From assembly GCA_029856155.1 (NCBI GenBank), contig JAHQWL010000075.1, positions 55,561 to 119,560 of the forward strand: 64,000 bases of DNA. Direction: 5' to 3'. This stretch comes from Promethearchaeia archaeon (GTDB lineage: Archaea > Asgardarchaeota > Lokiarchaeia > Sigyniarchaeales > SOKP01). The notes beneath the pieces were generated by a model. The model was not told the DNA's origin. It saw nothing but the letters and a program-made list of their open reading frames with translations, and made no database searches. Positions 55,811-64,000 of this stretch are shown piece after piece. The stretch's first letter is position 1. The number at the start of each line of letters is the position of its first letter. The position numbers and the translations under genes are program-made.

Positions 55811-56333
55811 AATAGAACACTTTTACTGCTTCTTCCGAGATAAGCTTAAATGCTAATTCCACATTTTCTCCGGTTTTTGCAGATGTCCTAATAATTGATA
55901 TTGCATTAATTCTCTTTTCTAAAGAAAAAATCTCTTTTTCACTTAATTCTGTTCCTAAATCATTCTTATTTGCAAGTAAAATAATTGGAGCCCTTGAGCA
56001 GTATTGTTTTACATCAGGAATCCAGAATTTTTCAATTTGATCGAATGTGTTTCTACGTGATAAATCCCCTACAAGAATAATCCCCTTGCCCCCAGAATAA
56101 TAAGAAGGTCTCATACTTATCCAACGCTCTTGTCCAGCGATATCCCAAAGCTGAATTTTTATATCAATATTCCTTTCTAATTTTAGTTCCTTTGTAAAAA
56201 TGTTTGTTCCTATACTTGAACGATAATCTTTAGTAAATTGTCCCGTGATGAATTTTTTAACTAAGCTTGTTTTTCCAACAGCGGGATCTCCAATTACAAT
56301 GATTTTCAGTGTATACTTAACGGTTTTGCTCAT
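55809..56333 (-). CDS. Rab-type small GTPase
   Basis: 174 aa, a single G domain. G1 is GDPAVGKTS, switch I region SSIGTNIFTKEL, G3 WDIAGQE, G4 NKND, G5 TSAKTGEN. The RabF-like stretch around IKIQLWDIAGQERW and YYSGGKGIILVGDLS support Rab/Ran-like ancestry over Arf. The C-terminus (EEAVKVFY) has no cysteine for prenylation, so membrane attachment must be through partners. Roadblock and longin-like proteins encoded in the window are possible regulators. It diverges from the deacetylase gene across 101 nt. Confidence 0.93.
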   Translation of the reverse strand: MSKTVKYTLKIIVIGDPAVGKTSLVKKFITGQFTKDYRSSIGTNIFTKELKLERNIDIKIQLWDIAGQERWISMRPSYYSGGKGIILVGDLSRRNTFDQIEKFWIPDVKQYCSRAPIILLANKNDLGTELSEKEIFSLEKRINAISIIRTSAKTGENVELAFKLISEEAVKVFY

Positions 56334-56434
56334 ATTTAATTAATCCTATGAAGAAACTTTTTTAAGGTTATATGTAAATATTAAAATAATTAAGTCCTAA
56401 AATATGAAAAATGTAAAAATAGAGAGATAGTATT

Positions 56435-57535
56435 ATGACAACGGGTATTATATATGATGATATTTACTTAGAGCATAATATTGGAACTCAATTACAACAT
56501 GTAGAGAGCCATGAAAGATTGATTTCTATAATGAATTTTTTAAAAGAAAAACTTTTACTTGAAGATCCAAACTTTAAAGTCATTAAACCAAGAAAAGCAA
56601 CTTTAGAGCAAATCAGGTATGTTCACAGAGAAAGATTAATTAAAGAAATTCAAGAAATATGTGAGTTAAGTGCTAAAACCCACCGTCTTCAATCTATTGA
56701 TATGGATACAATAGCATCCCCTAAGACCTATGAAGCATCATTATTCTCAGTCGGTGGAAATTTGCAAGCTATAGATGAGATATTAACTAATAATATAAAA
56801 AACGCCTTCGCATTGGTAAGACCTCCTGGACACCATTCTAATTCACATCGATTTGCTGGATTTTGCATATTCAATAATATTGCTATCGCAGCAGAATATC
56901 TTTTTAGGGAAAAAGGAATAAAGAAAATAGCTATTATAGATTGGGATTGCCATCATGGTAATGGTACTCAAGATATCTTCTATGAAGGTTCTAAATCAGA
57001 CTCTGGAGAAATAGTAGTGTTTAATTCTCATCAATACGGTTATTTTTATCCAGGTACAGGAAATTATGATGAAATTGGTATGGGGAAAGGAGCAGGAAAA
57101 ATTATTAATTATCCAATGCCTGCTGGTTCAGCTGATGATGTCATACCTCTTTTTTTCGATGAAATAATCGCTCCTGTATGTGAAGAGTTTAAACCAGAAT
57201 TTATTTTAATTTCTGCGGGTTTTGATACCCATTGGACAGATCAATTAACAAATATGAATTGGACATACCAAGCACCTGCAAACTATCTAAAAAAAATTAA
57301 AACTATCGCACAAAAATATGCTAACGATAAAATTCTTATAACTTTAGAAGGAGGTTATGAATTAGATAAACAAGCTCGTGGTGTTTATAATTGTTTAAAA
57401 GTTCTTAATAATGAGGATGACAGTCTATTACTAGAAGAATCAAGATCCTCTAGGCCAGAATTGCTAGAATATTTCAATAATAAATTAATTCCCGCATTAA
57501 AGAATAAATTAAAACAATATTGGGAATGTTTTTAA
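56435..57535 (+). CDS. histone deacetylase family protein (class II-like)
   Basis: 366 aa, whole-length HDAC fold. The zinc site and charge relay are present: RPPGHHSN (about 130), DWDCHHGNGTQDIFYE (about 168), the AGFDTHWTD Asp and LEGGYELDK near the end. The family includes acetoin utilisation proteins, acetylpolyamine amidohydrolases and true lysine deacetylases; the FAGFCIFNNIAIAA stretch and GFD-THWTD are closest to class II/acetoin-type enzymes. The substrate in this archaeon is unknown (lysine-acetylated proteins or acetylpolyamine). AGAGATAG lies upstream of the ATG. Confidence 0.9.
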   Translation: MTTGIIYDDIYLEHNIGTQLQHVESHERLISIMNFLKEKLLLEDPNFKVIKPRKATLEQIRYVHRERLIKEIQEICELSAKTHRLQSIDMDTIASPKTYEASLFSVGGNLQAIDEILTNNIKNAFALVRPPGHHSNSHRFAGFCIFNNIAIAAEYLFREKGIKKIAIIDWDCHHGNGTQDIFYEGSKSDSGEIVVFNSHQYGYFYPGTGNYDEIGMGKGAGKIINYPMPAGSADDVIPLFFDEIIAPVCEEFKPEFILISAGFDTHWTDQLTNMNWTYQAPANYLKKIKTIAQKYANDKILITLEGGYELDKQARGVYNCLKVLNNEDDSLLLEESRSSRPELLEYFNNKLIPALKNKLKQYWECF

Positions 57536-57642
57536 GAAGTTATTTACAAAACACTTTTATATTTACATTTATGCTATTATTATAATTACACTAGTTATTG
57601 TATAATAAATTTTAATTTAGTAAAAATTATATAGAGATTATT

Positions 57643-58593
57643 ATGTCCGACGAATATGAGAGAAATGATAATAATAAGGAAAAGGAAAAAAAACCATTTT
57701 TAATACCATCGATGCCACCGCCTTCAGTAACCCCCCTTACACCTCCTCCTTCAATGCCACCTCCTACAGCTACGCCCCCTACCACCCCCCTACCTCTAAC
57801 AACCCCCCCCGCACCTCCAATTCCACAATCACCTTCTCCACCTGCACTTGAACCAACTCCCCCTCCTATCAGAGAGTCTATGGTTTCTCCTATTATTGAT
57901 TCCGCACCTTCAATTTCTATAGGTCCTTCACAAGAGGAATATGATTCAGCTAGAATACAACTCCAAGAAAAAGATTCCAAGATAAATCAATTACAATCTC
58001 AAATTAATGATTTAAATGCCCAAAATGCAAAATTTAATGCTCTGATTCGAGAAAAAGAAAGTCAAGTGAATCGAGTAGCAAACCAATTACAATCTCTTCA
58101 GAGTTCAACAGAAGCTTATCAACAACAAGTTAAACACTTGACTGATGAAAATGCTCAATTACAAGCTCATATTCCTGGATTACAACAACAAGTTCAAGAA
58201 CTTCAACAACATAATTCTATGTTGCAACAACAAATTGGGCCATTACAAGCACAAATTACTAAATTGCAAGAAGAGGTTGCATATAAAGAAAAACGTATCC
58301 AGGAATTGAAAGAACCAAAAGCAGTAATGCCTTCTAGCTTAGCACAGGGTATAACAGATCAAACATCTAGCTATAGTACCAGCCCATCTTTGACACCTAC
58401 AATAACACCTACAATAACACCTACACCAAGCCCCTCTGTTCAAATGGGAGCCGGGAGAAGAATTTGCCCAAACTGTGGTGCAAGTGGTTTTGCTGTAAAG
58501 GAAGTTGAAGATAAAACGCGAATTATCAGTTACATTCCAAAACCAATTTATGCAAAAAAGCTGGTATGTACTAAATGTGGTTTTGAATTTTAA
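57643..58593 (+). CDS. proline-rich, coiled-coil and zinc-ribbon protein
   Basis: 316 aa in three parts. Residues 20-90 are proline-rich low complexity (Pro with Thr, Ser, Ala). Residues 100-220 form a Gln-rich coiled coil. After a Thr/Pro linker (TPTITPTITPTPSPS), residues 268-316 form a zinc ribbon with CPNCG and CTKCG. No membrane helix is present. The DNA of the proline part is much more G+C-rich than its surroundings simply because of the Pro codons. The function is unknown; the layout suggests a scaffold or adaptor. The ATG follows TAGAGAT. Confidence 0.85.
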   Translation: MSDEYERNDNNKEKEKKPFLIPSMPPPSVTPLTPPPSMPPPTATPPTTPLPLTTPPAPPIPQSPSPPALEPTPPPIRESMVSPIIDSAPSISIGPSQEEYDSARIQLQEKDSKINQLQSQINDLNAQNAKFNALIREKESQVNRVANQLQSLQSSTEAYQQQVKHLTDENAQLQAHIPGLQQQVQELQQHNSMLQQQIGPLQAQITKLQEEVAYKEKRIQELKEPKAVMPSSLAQGITDQTSSYSTSPSLTPTITPTITPTPSPSVQMGAGRRICPNCGASGFAVKEVEDKTRIISYIPKPIYAKKLVCTKCGFEF

Positions 58594-58842
58594 AATAATT
58601 AATCTTTTCTTTTAAACTATTAATAAACCTTTTAGCCTTCATTTCAAATAGTTTTATTAGTGGATATTCCTACTAAGTTATAATTAGTGCCTTTTCATAA
58701 CTAAGTACAATCAAGTTATTCATAAAATTATTTTTAAAGAACCTAACAAATTAAAATAGGATGTGGAAAATTATATATATAATAATTTTAATTAATATTC
58801 TAAACTCTTTTTGGTGAAAAAAAAGGTTTATTTTGGTCTAAT

Positions 58843-61800
58843 ATGTCTGAATTAAGAGAGGAAATATTAGGAGGAGGTATTAATAAAAAGCGAATTATTG
58901 GTACAGTATTAATAGCAATGCTTTTAATTGGTATTTTTGCCTTCTCAATGACTTTCTATAGTTTTCTCTTTGGTTCTCAAAGACCAACTCCAAGTGAACA
59001 AAAAAAAAATACGCCAGAGGAGGACGCTTTATTAATAAAACCACCTTTTCCCTTTGATGAAGATTTTTGGAAAGATTTATTAGATGACTTTTTAGATAAC
59101 TTTAATCTTAGTCTTTTAGAAGATTTAAACATAGACAATGAAACTCTTATGGATATGTTATCTGATCTGCTTGATGGAGACCTAAGTGATCTAGATTTGG
59201 GAAATTTTTCTATAGGCCAACTTCTCCCCTTACTAGCCTTACTTGGTTTAGCAGGTGGTGGAGATATAGAAATATTTAGAGTATTTAACTACAATTCCTT
59301 AGATAACATGACAGATGTATTATGGAAATTTGAATGTTTTGACGAATATACTGGTGATGGATGGCATTCTACAGCAAGTTCAGGTACATATGATTTTTAC
59401 AATTTACTTGATTATTATTCCAAATATGATCAAGGTATAGATCTTTTAAAAATAAAAAAGCCCGTTCCTTCTCCTGAAATTGGAATAAATACTATGGTTA
59501 TACCAACACTTTTCCCTTCGCCATTTGTAATAGATGGAAGCGTGTATGCTCCTAACTTAAATTTAGGATCTACCACTCTTCATAAAAATGATTATAATTG
59601 CACTACACTAGATCTCTACTTTGATTCAACTGAAGGTGTAAATATGACATACGAAATGTTTGGTCTACACTTACCTACAGATCAAGAAATAAATAGTAGT
59701 GCTGTTGAAGCTACTTATACGCCATCATATATAAAAACCAAATATTTACAATTACCTCCAACAATAACGGTTTATAAAACCAATAATCCAAATTTCAATA
59801 CTCATTATAATACATTAAACACTATAATAAATGCCAATGAAAATGCTTTTGTAGTTGCTAATAAGATCAAGGATTATCTTAATACATACTTTAACCTTCC
59901 AATGACTTTTGAGGAAGTTAATAATTATGAAGCGGCTCCAGAAGGAACGGATATTGTTGAATGGTTTTGCCAAACCCAAACAGGATTATTTTCTGATTTT
60001 GCATCAGCTTTTTGTGCTTTTTCAAGAGCTTTTGGAGTAGCAAGCAGATTTGTTGACGGTTTCAATAGTTTTGGGATTGAAGAATTTACTGATTATGATG
60101 AAGGGCAAAACTGTTTTGCCATAAAATATGAAAACCTCTATAGTTGGGCAGAAATTTATGTCCCAACAGATATTTCTGGAAATGGTAAATGGGTTCAATT
60201 TGATATTAAACCATTAAATGTATTGGGAGGGAATTATAGTATAGAAGTTACTACAGACAAACTGAACTATACAAGACCAGATATTGTTTATATAAACGCT
60301 AATTTAACTTCTGGGAGTAATCCAGTTGAAAATGAACTTATTACTTTTACAGATTTAACAAGTAATGAAGTTATTGGCCAAAATTTTACAAATTCTTTTG
60401 GTATAGCTTCAATAGAATATAATTTAAATAATTCGCATGTTGTTGGTGCTCATGTAATTGAAGCAAAATATGATGATGTTACTTTTGATCAAACTAAAAT
60501 TGGTGTATTAGGGAATATTTCAATTATTTTATTAAATATTAATCCGAATATAGTAAATATCTCTGATACTCAACCAGATGTAGTCAATGTTCAAGGATAT
60601 CTTTATGATCCATTAAATGGTAAAGGAGTTAAAAATGCTCTTGTTGAAATTGTTTTGCTAGAAAAGGGGACAAGTACAGAAATATTTGGAGCTTTTAATA
60701 TTCCTTGGTTAGTTACCGATTCTAATGGCTATTTTGATGATTCTCTGAATCTAACTGTTAGTAATGCTGGACAATACGAAGTGAGGGCTGATTTTGATGG
60801 AACTTGGGTTATTAATTTGCCTTCAGAATTTTCATGGACAATTTCTAGTATCATAAATTCAAGCAATAGATTAGAATTAAATATTACTAAAGATCTAACA
60901 CCATGGTTCTATATTGATGGTATCCCGACTAGCATTCCAAATATTCCTCGTGTTTCTCGATACCAAAATCTAAATCTCACTGTAAAAGTGGTTTCAGCAA
61001 GTTTTGGACCAGTACCAAATAAATTAGTATCTTTTTATGATTATTCTAGAGGGGGGACTTTTATTGGATCTGATATTTCAGATGCAAATGGACTTGCCTC
61101 AATAAATTATTTTGTAGGGGATTATTGTGTCGCAGGACCCAATTTATTATATACTAGAATCGGTTTTCAAGAAAATTATTCTTATTTTGTTCTGAATGAA
61201 GAACCTACAATAAATATTATTTCTGGACCATCACCTCAAGTTATCAATCGTACTGGTGGTGGAACCACCCAATTTAATATTATAGGAGAAATTTATGATA
61301 GTACTAACAACTCTTTACCAATAAGTTATTCTGAAATTACTTTATTATTATTAAAAGGTGGAGCAGATTATTCTTCCTATTTAGTTCCAGGTGAAAGTTA
61401 TCCGTATCAAACCGATTCAACTGGTTCTTTTGATCTCACTTTTGGAGTTACTCCAACCACCCCACCAGGAAATTATACATTAAGATTAGATTTTAATGGA
61501 ACAATTAATTTATTCTTCAATCCTTATCCTTTTCCATTCAATTTACCATTTATTAATACTTCTACGGTTTTTAGTAATGATTTGCAAATCAAGGTCCCAG
61601 CTACATTAGGATTCAGCTTTTTGATTAATGGAACTACGTCTGATAATGTTTACATCCCAATTATTAATCGTTATGACGATCTCGATCTCACAGCTTATAT
61701 ACAATATGACGGGATTCCTATTGATGATGGAGAATGGGTTTACTTCTATGATGTGACTCAAGACAACCTTTTAATTGGTTCTGATCAAACGATTAATGGA

Positions 61801-63330
61801 ACTGCTCAAGTTACCTATTCTACAGGAAATAGTACTACAGCAGGTCCACATTTAATCTATGCCACATGGAACAATAATTATAATTATTCATATTTCATAT
61901 TAGATGCTCCTATTAATATTAATCTCGATGTCTGTCCTGAACCTATGAATATCAATCGTAGCGGCTTGATTGGTAGAAATTTCTTAATTCATGGATATCT
62001 AAACGATTCTTTTAATGAAAATCCTATAAAATATGGAGAGATTAATGTACTTTTGTATGACGGACCAACTGAAGTATCATTCTATTTAAATTTGGAATCA
62101 GGTTCTTTACAGCTTGGAGCTTCTGGAGAAATTGATCTCACATATTCTGTTTCAAGTTCAACGCCAGCTAAGAACTATATACTACGAATTGATTATAATG
62201 GTACATTTATTTATATAAATCCTAATTATCCTCAATATTTCGACCTATCTTATATAACAAATTTTTCTGATAGTGCATTAGGATTATATGATTTAAGAGT
62301 TCTTGATCCTGATGACTTAGATATATATTTCTTTATTGATGGAACTCCAACACAAACATTTTATTCGGATGGGAATCTTCCTCAAAGATATTCTGGAATT
62401 GAATTTATTAATTTTTCAGTCTTCGTTAATCAAAGTGATGATATAGTTACTTCAGGATTTGTTACATTCACTGATATTTATACTAGTACAATCTTAGGAA
62501 CTCCATCTATAAGTAATGGATTTGCTTCAATTTCAGTGGATACTTCTAGTTGGCACGGAGGACTCCATCGAATAGAAGTTCAGTGGTCAGGCTCTGCTGC
62601 CATAAATAGTACGTATGTAATTATTAATAAAACAGCGAGTATATTTGCTAGTATAAATCAATATACTTTAATTAGAAATATTAATAATATTATAGTTGAT
62701 GGCACACTTCAAGAAAATGGAGAATTGTTAAGAGGTTTAGAGGTTAATATTAGATTACTAGATGACACTTTAACTGATGTCACTTTATTGTACCTAAGTG
62801 GCTCCACATCAACAATTATTGACGATCTGGGCTATTATGAATTTGACAACCCTATTACACTAAATTGTCCTCAAGGGAATTATTCCATAAGAATTGACTT
62901 TAATGGAACTATTAATGCACCAGGCATATCTTTATCAAATTATTTGATTCATAATAGTAGTTTACGTATTCCAATAAATATATTAGCAGATACCTATATT
63001 ATAGGGAATTATGAAACCAATGTCGTTAAAGATGATTGGTATTATAGCGATGCATGCTATGTTTATGGATACCTTTATTGGGATAATGGAACTGCAATAG
63101 CAGGAATGGAGATTAATGTAACCATTAAGGACGGAACCGGAGCCATATTAGCTACTCAAACAGGTTTTACTGATGGCACTGGATTTTTTAATTTAACTTT
63201 TATTGTTGGAGATTGGCCAGATAATACTGAAGTGTGGGTAAACTTCTACCCTGAAGATTCAAATAATTTTGGTATTCCTGATGGATTATATATAATATCG
63301 ACGGAACAAGAGGTAAATAGGCAAACTTAA
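58843..63330 (+). CDS. large membrane-anchored surface protein: inactive transglutaminase-like domain plus Ig-like repeats
   Basis: 1495 aa. An N-terminal membrane helix (about 18-45) anchors a long extracellular part. Residues ~335-460 have the transglutaminase-like fold (SDFASAFCAFSRAFGVASRFVDGF, YSWAEIYVP, WVQFDIKP), but the catalytic Cys position is Phe (F383) and the His position is Tyr (Y433); only the Asp (D454) remains. From ~465 to ~1385 about four units of ~225 residues repeat, each with two Ig-like beta domains and repeated motifs of the type DLNLTV, FYDYxxGxxIGSD, and NYxLRIDFNGT. Many N-glycosylation sequons are present. It probably forms a stalk or surface-layer component. Confidence 0.85.
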   Translation: MSELREEILGGGINKKRIIGTVLIAMLLIGIFAFSMTFYSFLFGSQRPTPSEQKKNTPEEDALLIKPPFPFDEDFWKDLLDDFLDNFNLSLLEDLNIDNETLMDMLSDLLDGDLSDLDLGNFSIGQLLPLLALLGLAGGGDIEIFRVFNYNSLDNMTDVLWKFECFDEYTGDGWHSTASSGTYDFYNLLDYYSKYDQGIDLLKIKKPVPSPEIGINTMVIPTLFPSPFVIDGSVYAPNLNLGSTTLHKNDYNCTTLDLYFDSTEGVNMTYEMFGLHLPTDQEINSSAVEATYTPSYIKTKYLQLPPTITVYKTNNPNFNTHYNTLNTIINANENAFVVANKIKDYLNTYFNLPMTFEEVNNYEAAPEGTDIVEWFCQTQTGLFSDFASAFCAFSRAFGVASRFVDGFNSFGIEEFTDYDEGQNCFAIKYENLYSWAEIYVPTDISGNGKWVQFDIKPLNVLGGNYSIEVTTDKLNYTRPDIVYINANLTSGSNPVENELITFTDLTSNEVIGQNFTNSFGIASIEYNLNNSHVVGAHVIEAKYDDVTFDQTKIGVLGNISIILLNINPNIVNISDTQPDVVNVQGYLYDPLNGKGVKNALVEIVLLEKGTSTEIFGAFNIPWLVTDSNGYFDDSLNLTVSNAGQYEVRADFDGTWVINLPSEFSWTISSIINSSNRLELNITKDLTPWFYIDGIPTSIPNIPRVSRYQNLNLTVKVVSASFGPVPNKLVSFYDYSRGGTFIGSDISDANGLASINYFVGDYCVAGPNLLYTRIGFQENYSYFVLNEEPTINIISGPSPQVINRTGGGTTQFNIIGEIYDSTNNSLPISYSEITLLLLKGGADYSSYLVPGESYPYQTDSTGSFDLTFGVTPTTPPGNYTLRLDFNGTINLFFNPYPFPFNLPFINTSTVFSNDLQIKVPATLGFSFLINGTTSDNVYIPIINRYDDLDLTAYIQYDGIPIDDGEWVYFYDVTQDNLLIGSDQTINGTAQVTYSTGNSTTAGPHLIYATWNNNYNYSYFILDAPININLDVCPEPMNINRSGLIGRNFLIHGYLNDSFNENPIKYGEINVLLYDGPTEVSFYLNLESGSLQLGASGEIDLTYSVSSSTPAKNYILRIDYNGTFIYINPNYPQYFDLSYITNFSDSALGLYDLRVLDPDDLDIYFFIDGTPTQTFYSDGNLPQRYSGIEFINFSVFVNQSDDIVTSGFVTFTDIYTSTILGTPSISNGFASISVDTSSWHGGLHRIEVQWSGSAAINSTYVIINKTASIFASINQYTLIRNINNIIVDGTLQENGELLRGLEVNIRLLDDTLTDVTLLYLSGSTSTIIDDLGYYEFDNPITLNCPQGNYSIRIDFNGTINAPGISLSNYLIHNSSLRIPINILADTYIIGNYETNVVKDDWYYSDACYVYGYLYWDNGTAIAGMEINVTIKDGTGAILATQTGFTDGTGFFNLTFIVGDWPDNTEVWVNFYPEDSNNFGIPDGLYIISTEQEVNRQT

Positions 63331-63354
63331 AAAAAAAGGGTGAAATTAAGTTAA

Positions 63355-64000
63355 ATGAATAAACATAAGATTCCTCAATATTTTAACAAAAAGTTGAAAA
63401 TTTTTGGAATTTTAATTATATTTTTAATTATTTTAGTTAATTTTGCCTCATTTACTAATTTTAATTTTAAAGCAAGTTACTCTAATACAAAAAATAATCC
63501 AAAAATGTCTTGGCTTTGGGCAACACTAGAGCTCACAAACCCAAGTGAGGTACACAATAAGAGATTCTATCACTATTCATCAGTTTCTATAGAAGGTCGC
63601 CTTTACAATAAAATTGATGGAAGTAATAAATCGGGAGTAAATGTGGCTATAGAACTCAATGATGCTTTAGATATGGGTTATACGGATATTACCGATTCTT
63701 GGGGAAGATTTAATATAAATTATATAATTGATCCTTTACTCGACATTTATTCAAGTCATAAAATAGAAGTAATCGTGACCGATTCAGAACCTGGAGGTTC
63801 TGGGAGTGAAATTGAATATCTCAATTTCTATACTATCGAAGTAAATGCTTCATCTTATTTTAATATAGTTTCTCATGATGATATCTCAATCCCTAAATTA
63901 AGTGAAGAAGATTTCAATATAAATGGGTTTTTATATTATGATAATGGAAATGGAATCTCATCTGTGAGTGTTAATTATTATTGGTTAGCTGGATCTTCAA
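63355..64000 (+). CDS. secreted Ig-like/carboxypeptidase-regulatory-like protein, cut by the window end
   Basis: This open frame starts at ATG 63355 with GGGTGA upstream and runs to the last base, so only the first 215 residues are visible. A membrane/signal helix (FGILIIFLIILVNFASF) follows a short basic N-terminus. The rest is extracellular and beta-rich: SVSIEGRLYNKIDGSNKSGVNVAIEL, then TDSWGRFNINY, like a carboxypeptidase-regulatory or Ig-like unit, and a second similar unit (NINGFLYYDNGNGI). It resembles the last domain of the preceding surface protein, so the two are probably an operon of related surface proteins. Confidence 0.8.
   Translation, partial: MNKHKIPQYFNKKLKIFGILIIFLIILVNFASFTNFNFKASYSNTKNNPKMSWLWATLELTNPSEVHNKRFYHYSSVSIEGRLYNKIDGSNKSGVNVAIELNDALDMGYTDITDSWGRFNINYIIDPLLDIYSSHKIEVIVTDSEPGGSGSEIEYLNFYTIEVNASSYFNIVSHDDISIPKLSEEDFNINGFLYYDNGNGISSVSVNYYWLAGSS

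Noticed and set aside
57627..57980. Minus-strand glycine-rich open frame
   Set aside because: It is the antisense of the proline codons of the coiled-coil/zinc-ribbon gene. The plus-strand frame has real domains.
58393..58430. Short tandem repeat (ACACCTACAATA units) as a possible array
   Set aside because: It is in-frame coding sequence for a Thr-Pro-Thr-Ile linker of only about three units.

Overview
The window is strongly A+T-rich (roughly 70% by eye) and reads as a chromosomal segment of an archaeon, most probably an Asgard archaeon of the Lokiarchaeia/Promethearchaeia type. The archaeal side is clear: MCM helicase, a GINS-like subunit, an Orc1/Cdc6-like protein, both topoisomerase VI subunits, an archaeal-type ValRS, EndoQ, PyrI, a NEMF/RqcH homologue and an intron-bearing tRNA-Ala. 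The Asgard assignment rests on eukaryote-like genes: a Rab-type GTPase, an Arf/Rag-type GTPase with a C-terminal roadblock/longin-like region, a free Roadblock/LC7 protein, a longin-like protein and possibly an EMC6-like membrane protein. No rRNA, CRISPR array, transposase or prophage module was seen.

Layout. 1-7.3 kb: small unknown genes, a membrane-anchored CBM9/DOMON-like protein, a GDPD, the RqcH homologue, PyrI and a CTP-dependent polyprenol/dolichol kinase-like enzyme. 7.5-13 kb: a Roadblock gene with an apparent ATT start, then two overlapping genes for very large helical proteins that I do not recognise. 13-19.6 kb: a PD-(D/E)XK nuclease, a DUF2095-like protein, a probable C/D-box sRNA, a winged-helix/longin pair, a HAD phosphatase, a nitrilase-family amidase and the Rag-like GTPase. 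19.8-27.7 kb: a degenerate Orc1/Cdc6 paralogue, then smc-scpA-scpB. 27.7-34.7 kb (minus strand): ValRS, a membrane methyltransferase, the tRNA-Ala, a glycyl radical enzyme and a beta-class DNA methyltransferase. 34.9-40.7 kb: MoxR ATPase, VWA protein and an unknown partner. 40.7-43.4 kb: EndoQ and CoaBC. 43.7-49.4 kb: top6B-top6A-small helical protein-pyrE. 49.5-55.8 kb: GINS-like protein, a membrane/HEAT protein and MCM. 55.8-64 kb: Rab GTPase, HDAC-family deacetylase, a proline-rich/coiled-coil/zinc-ribbon protein, and two surface proteins (the second cut by the window end).

The main theme is chromosome organisation. The SMC is about 1483 residues long with long symmetric arms. At its exact centre, instead of a recognisable hinge fold, it has two copies of a helical repeat. 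ScpA carries an N-terminal SAP-like module that becomes visible only if translation starts at an ATT codon behind a good Shine-Dalgarno sequence. A very similar SAP-like module lies near the C-terminus of the oversized topoisomerase VI B subunit. Together with the degenerate Orc1/Cdc6 gene and G-tracts just upstream of smc, these genes suggest a lineage-specific condensin/topoisomerase arrangement. Other points worth a look are an imperfect copy of the tRNA-Ala 3' end about 0.8 kb away, which resembles an integration scar, and a transglutaminase-like domain lacking its catalytic Cys and His.
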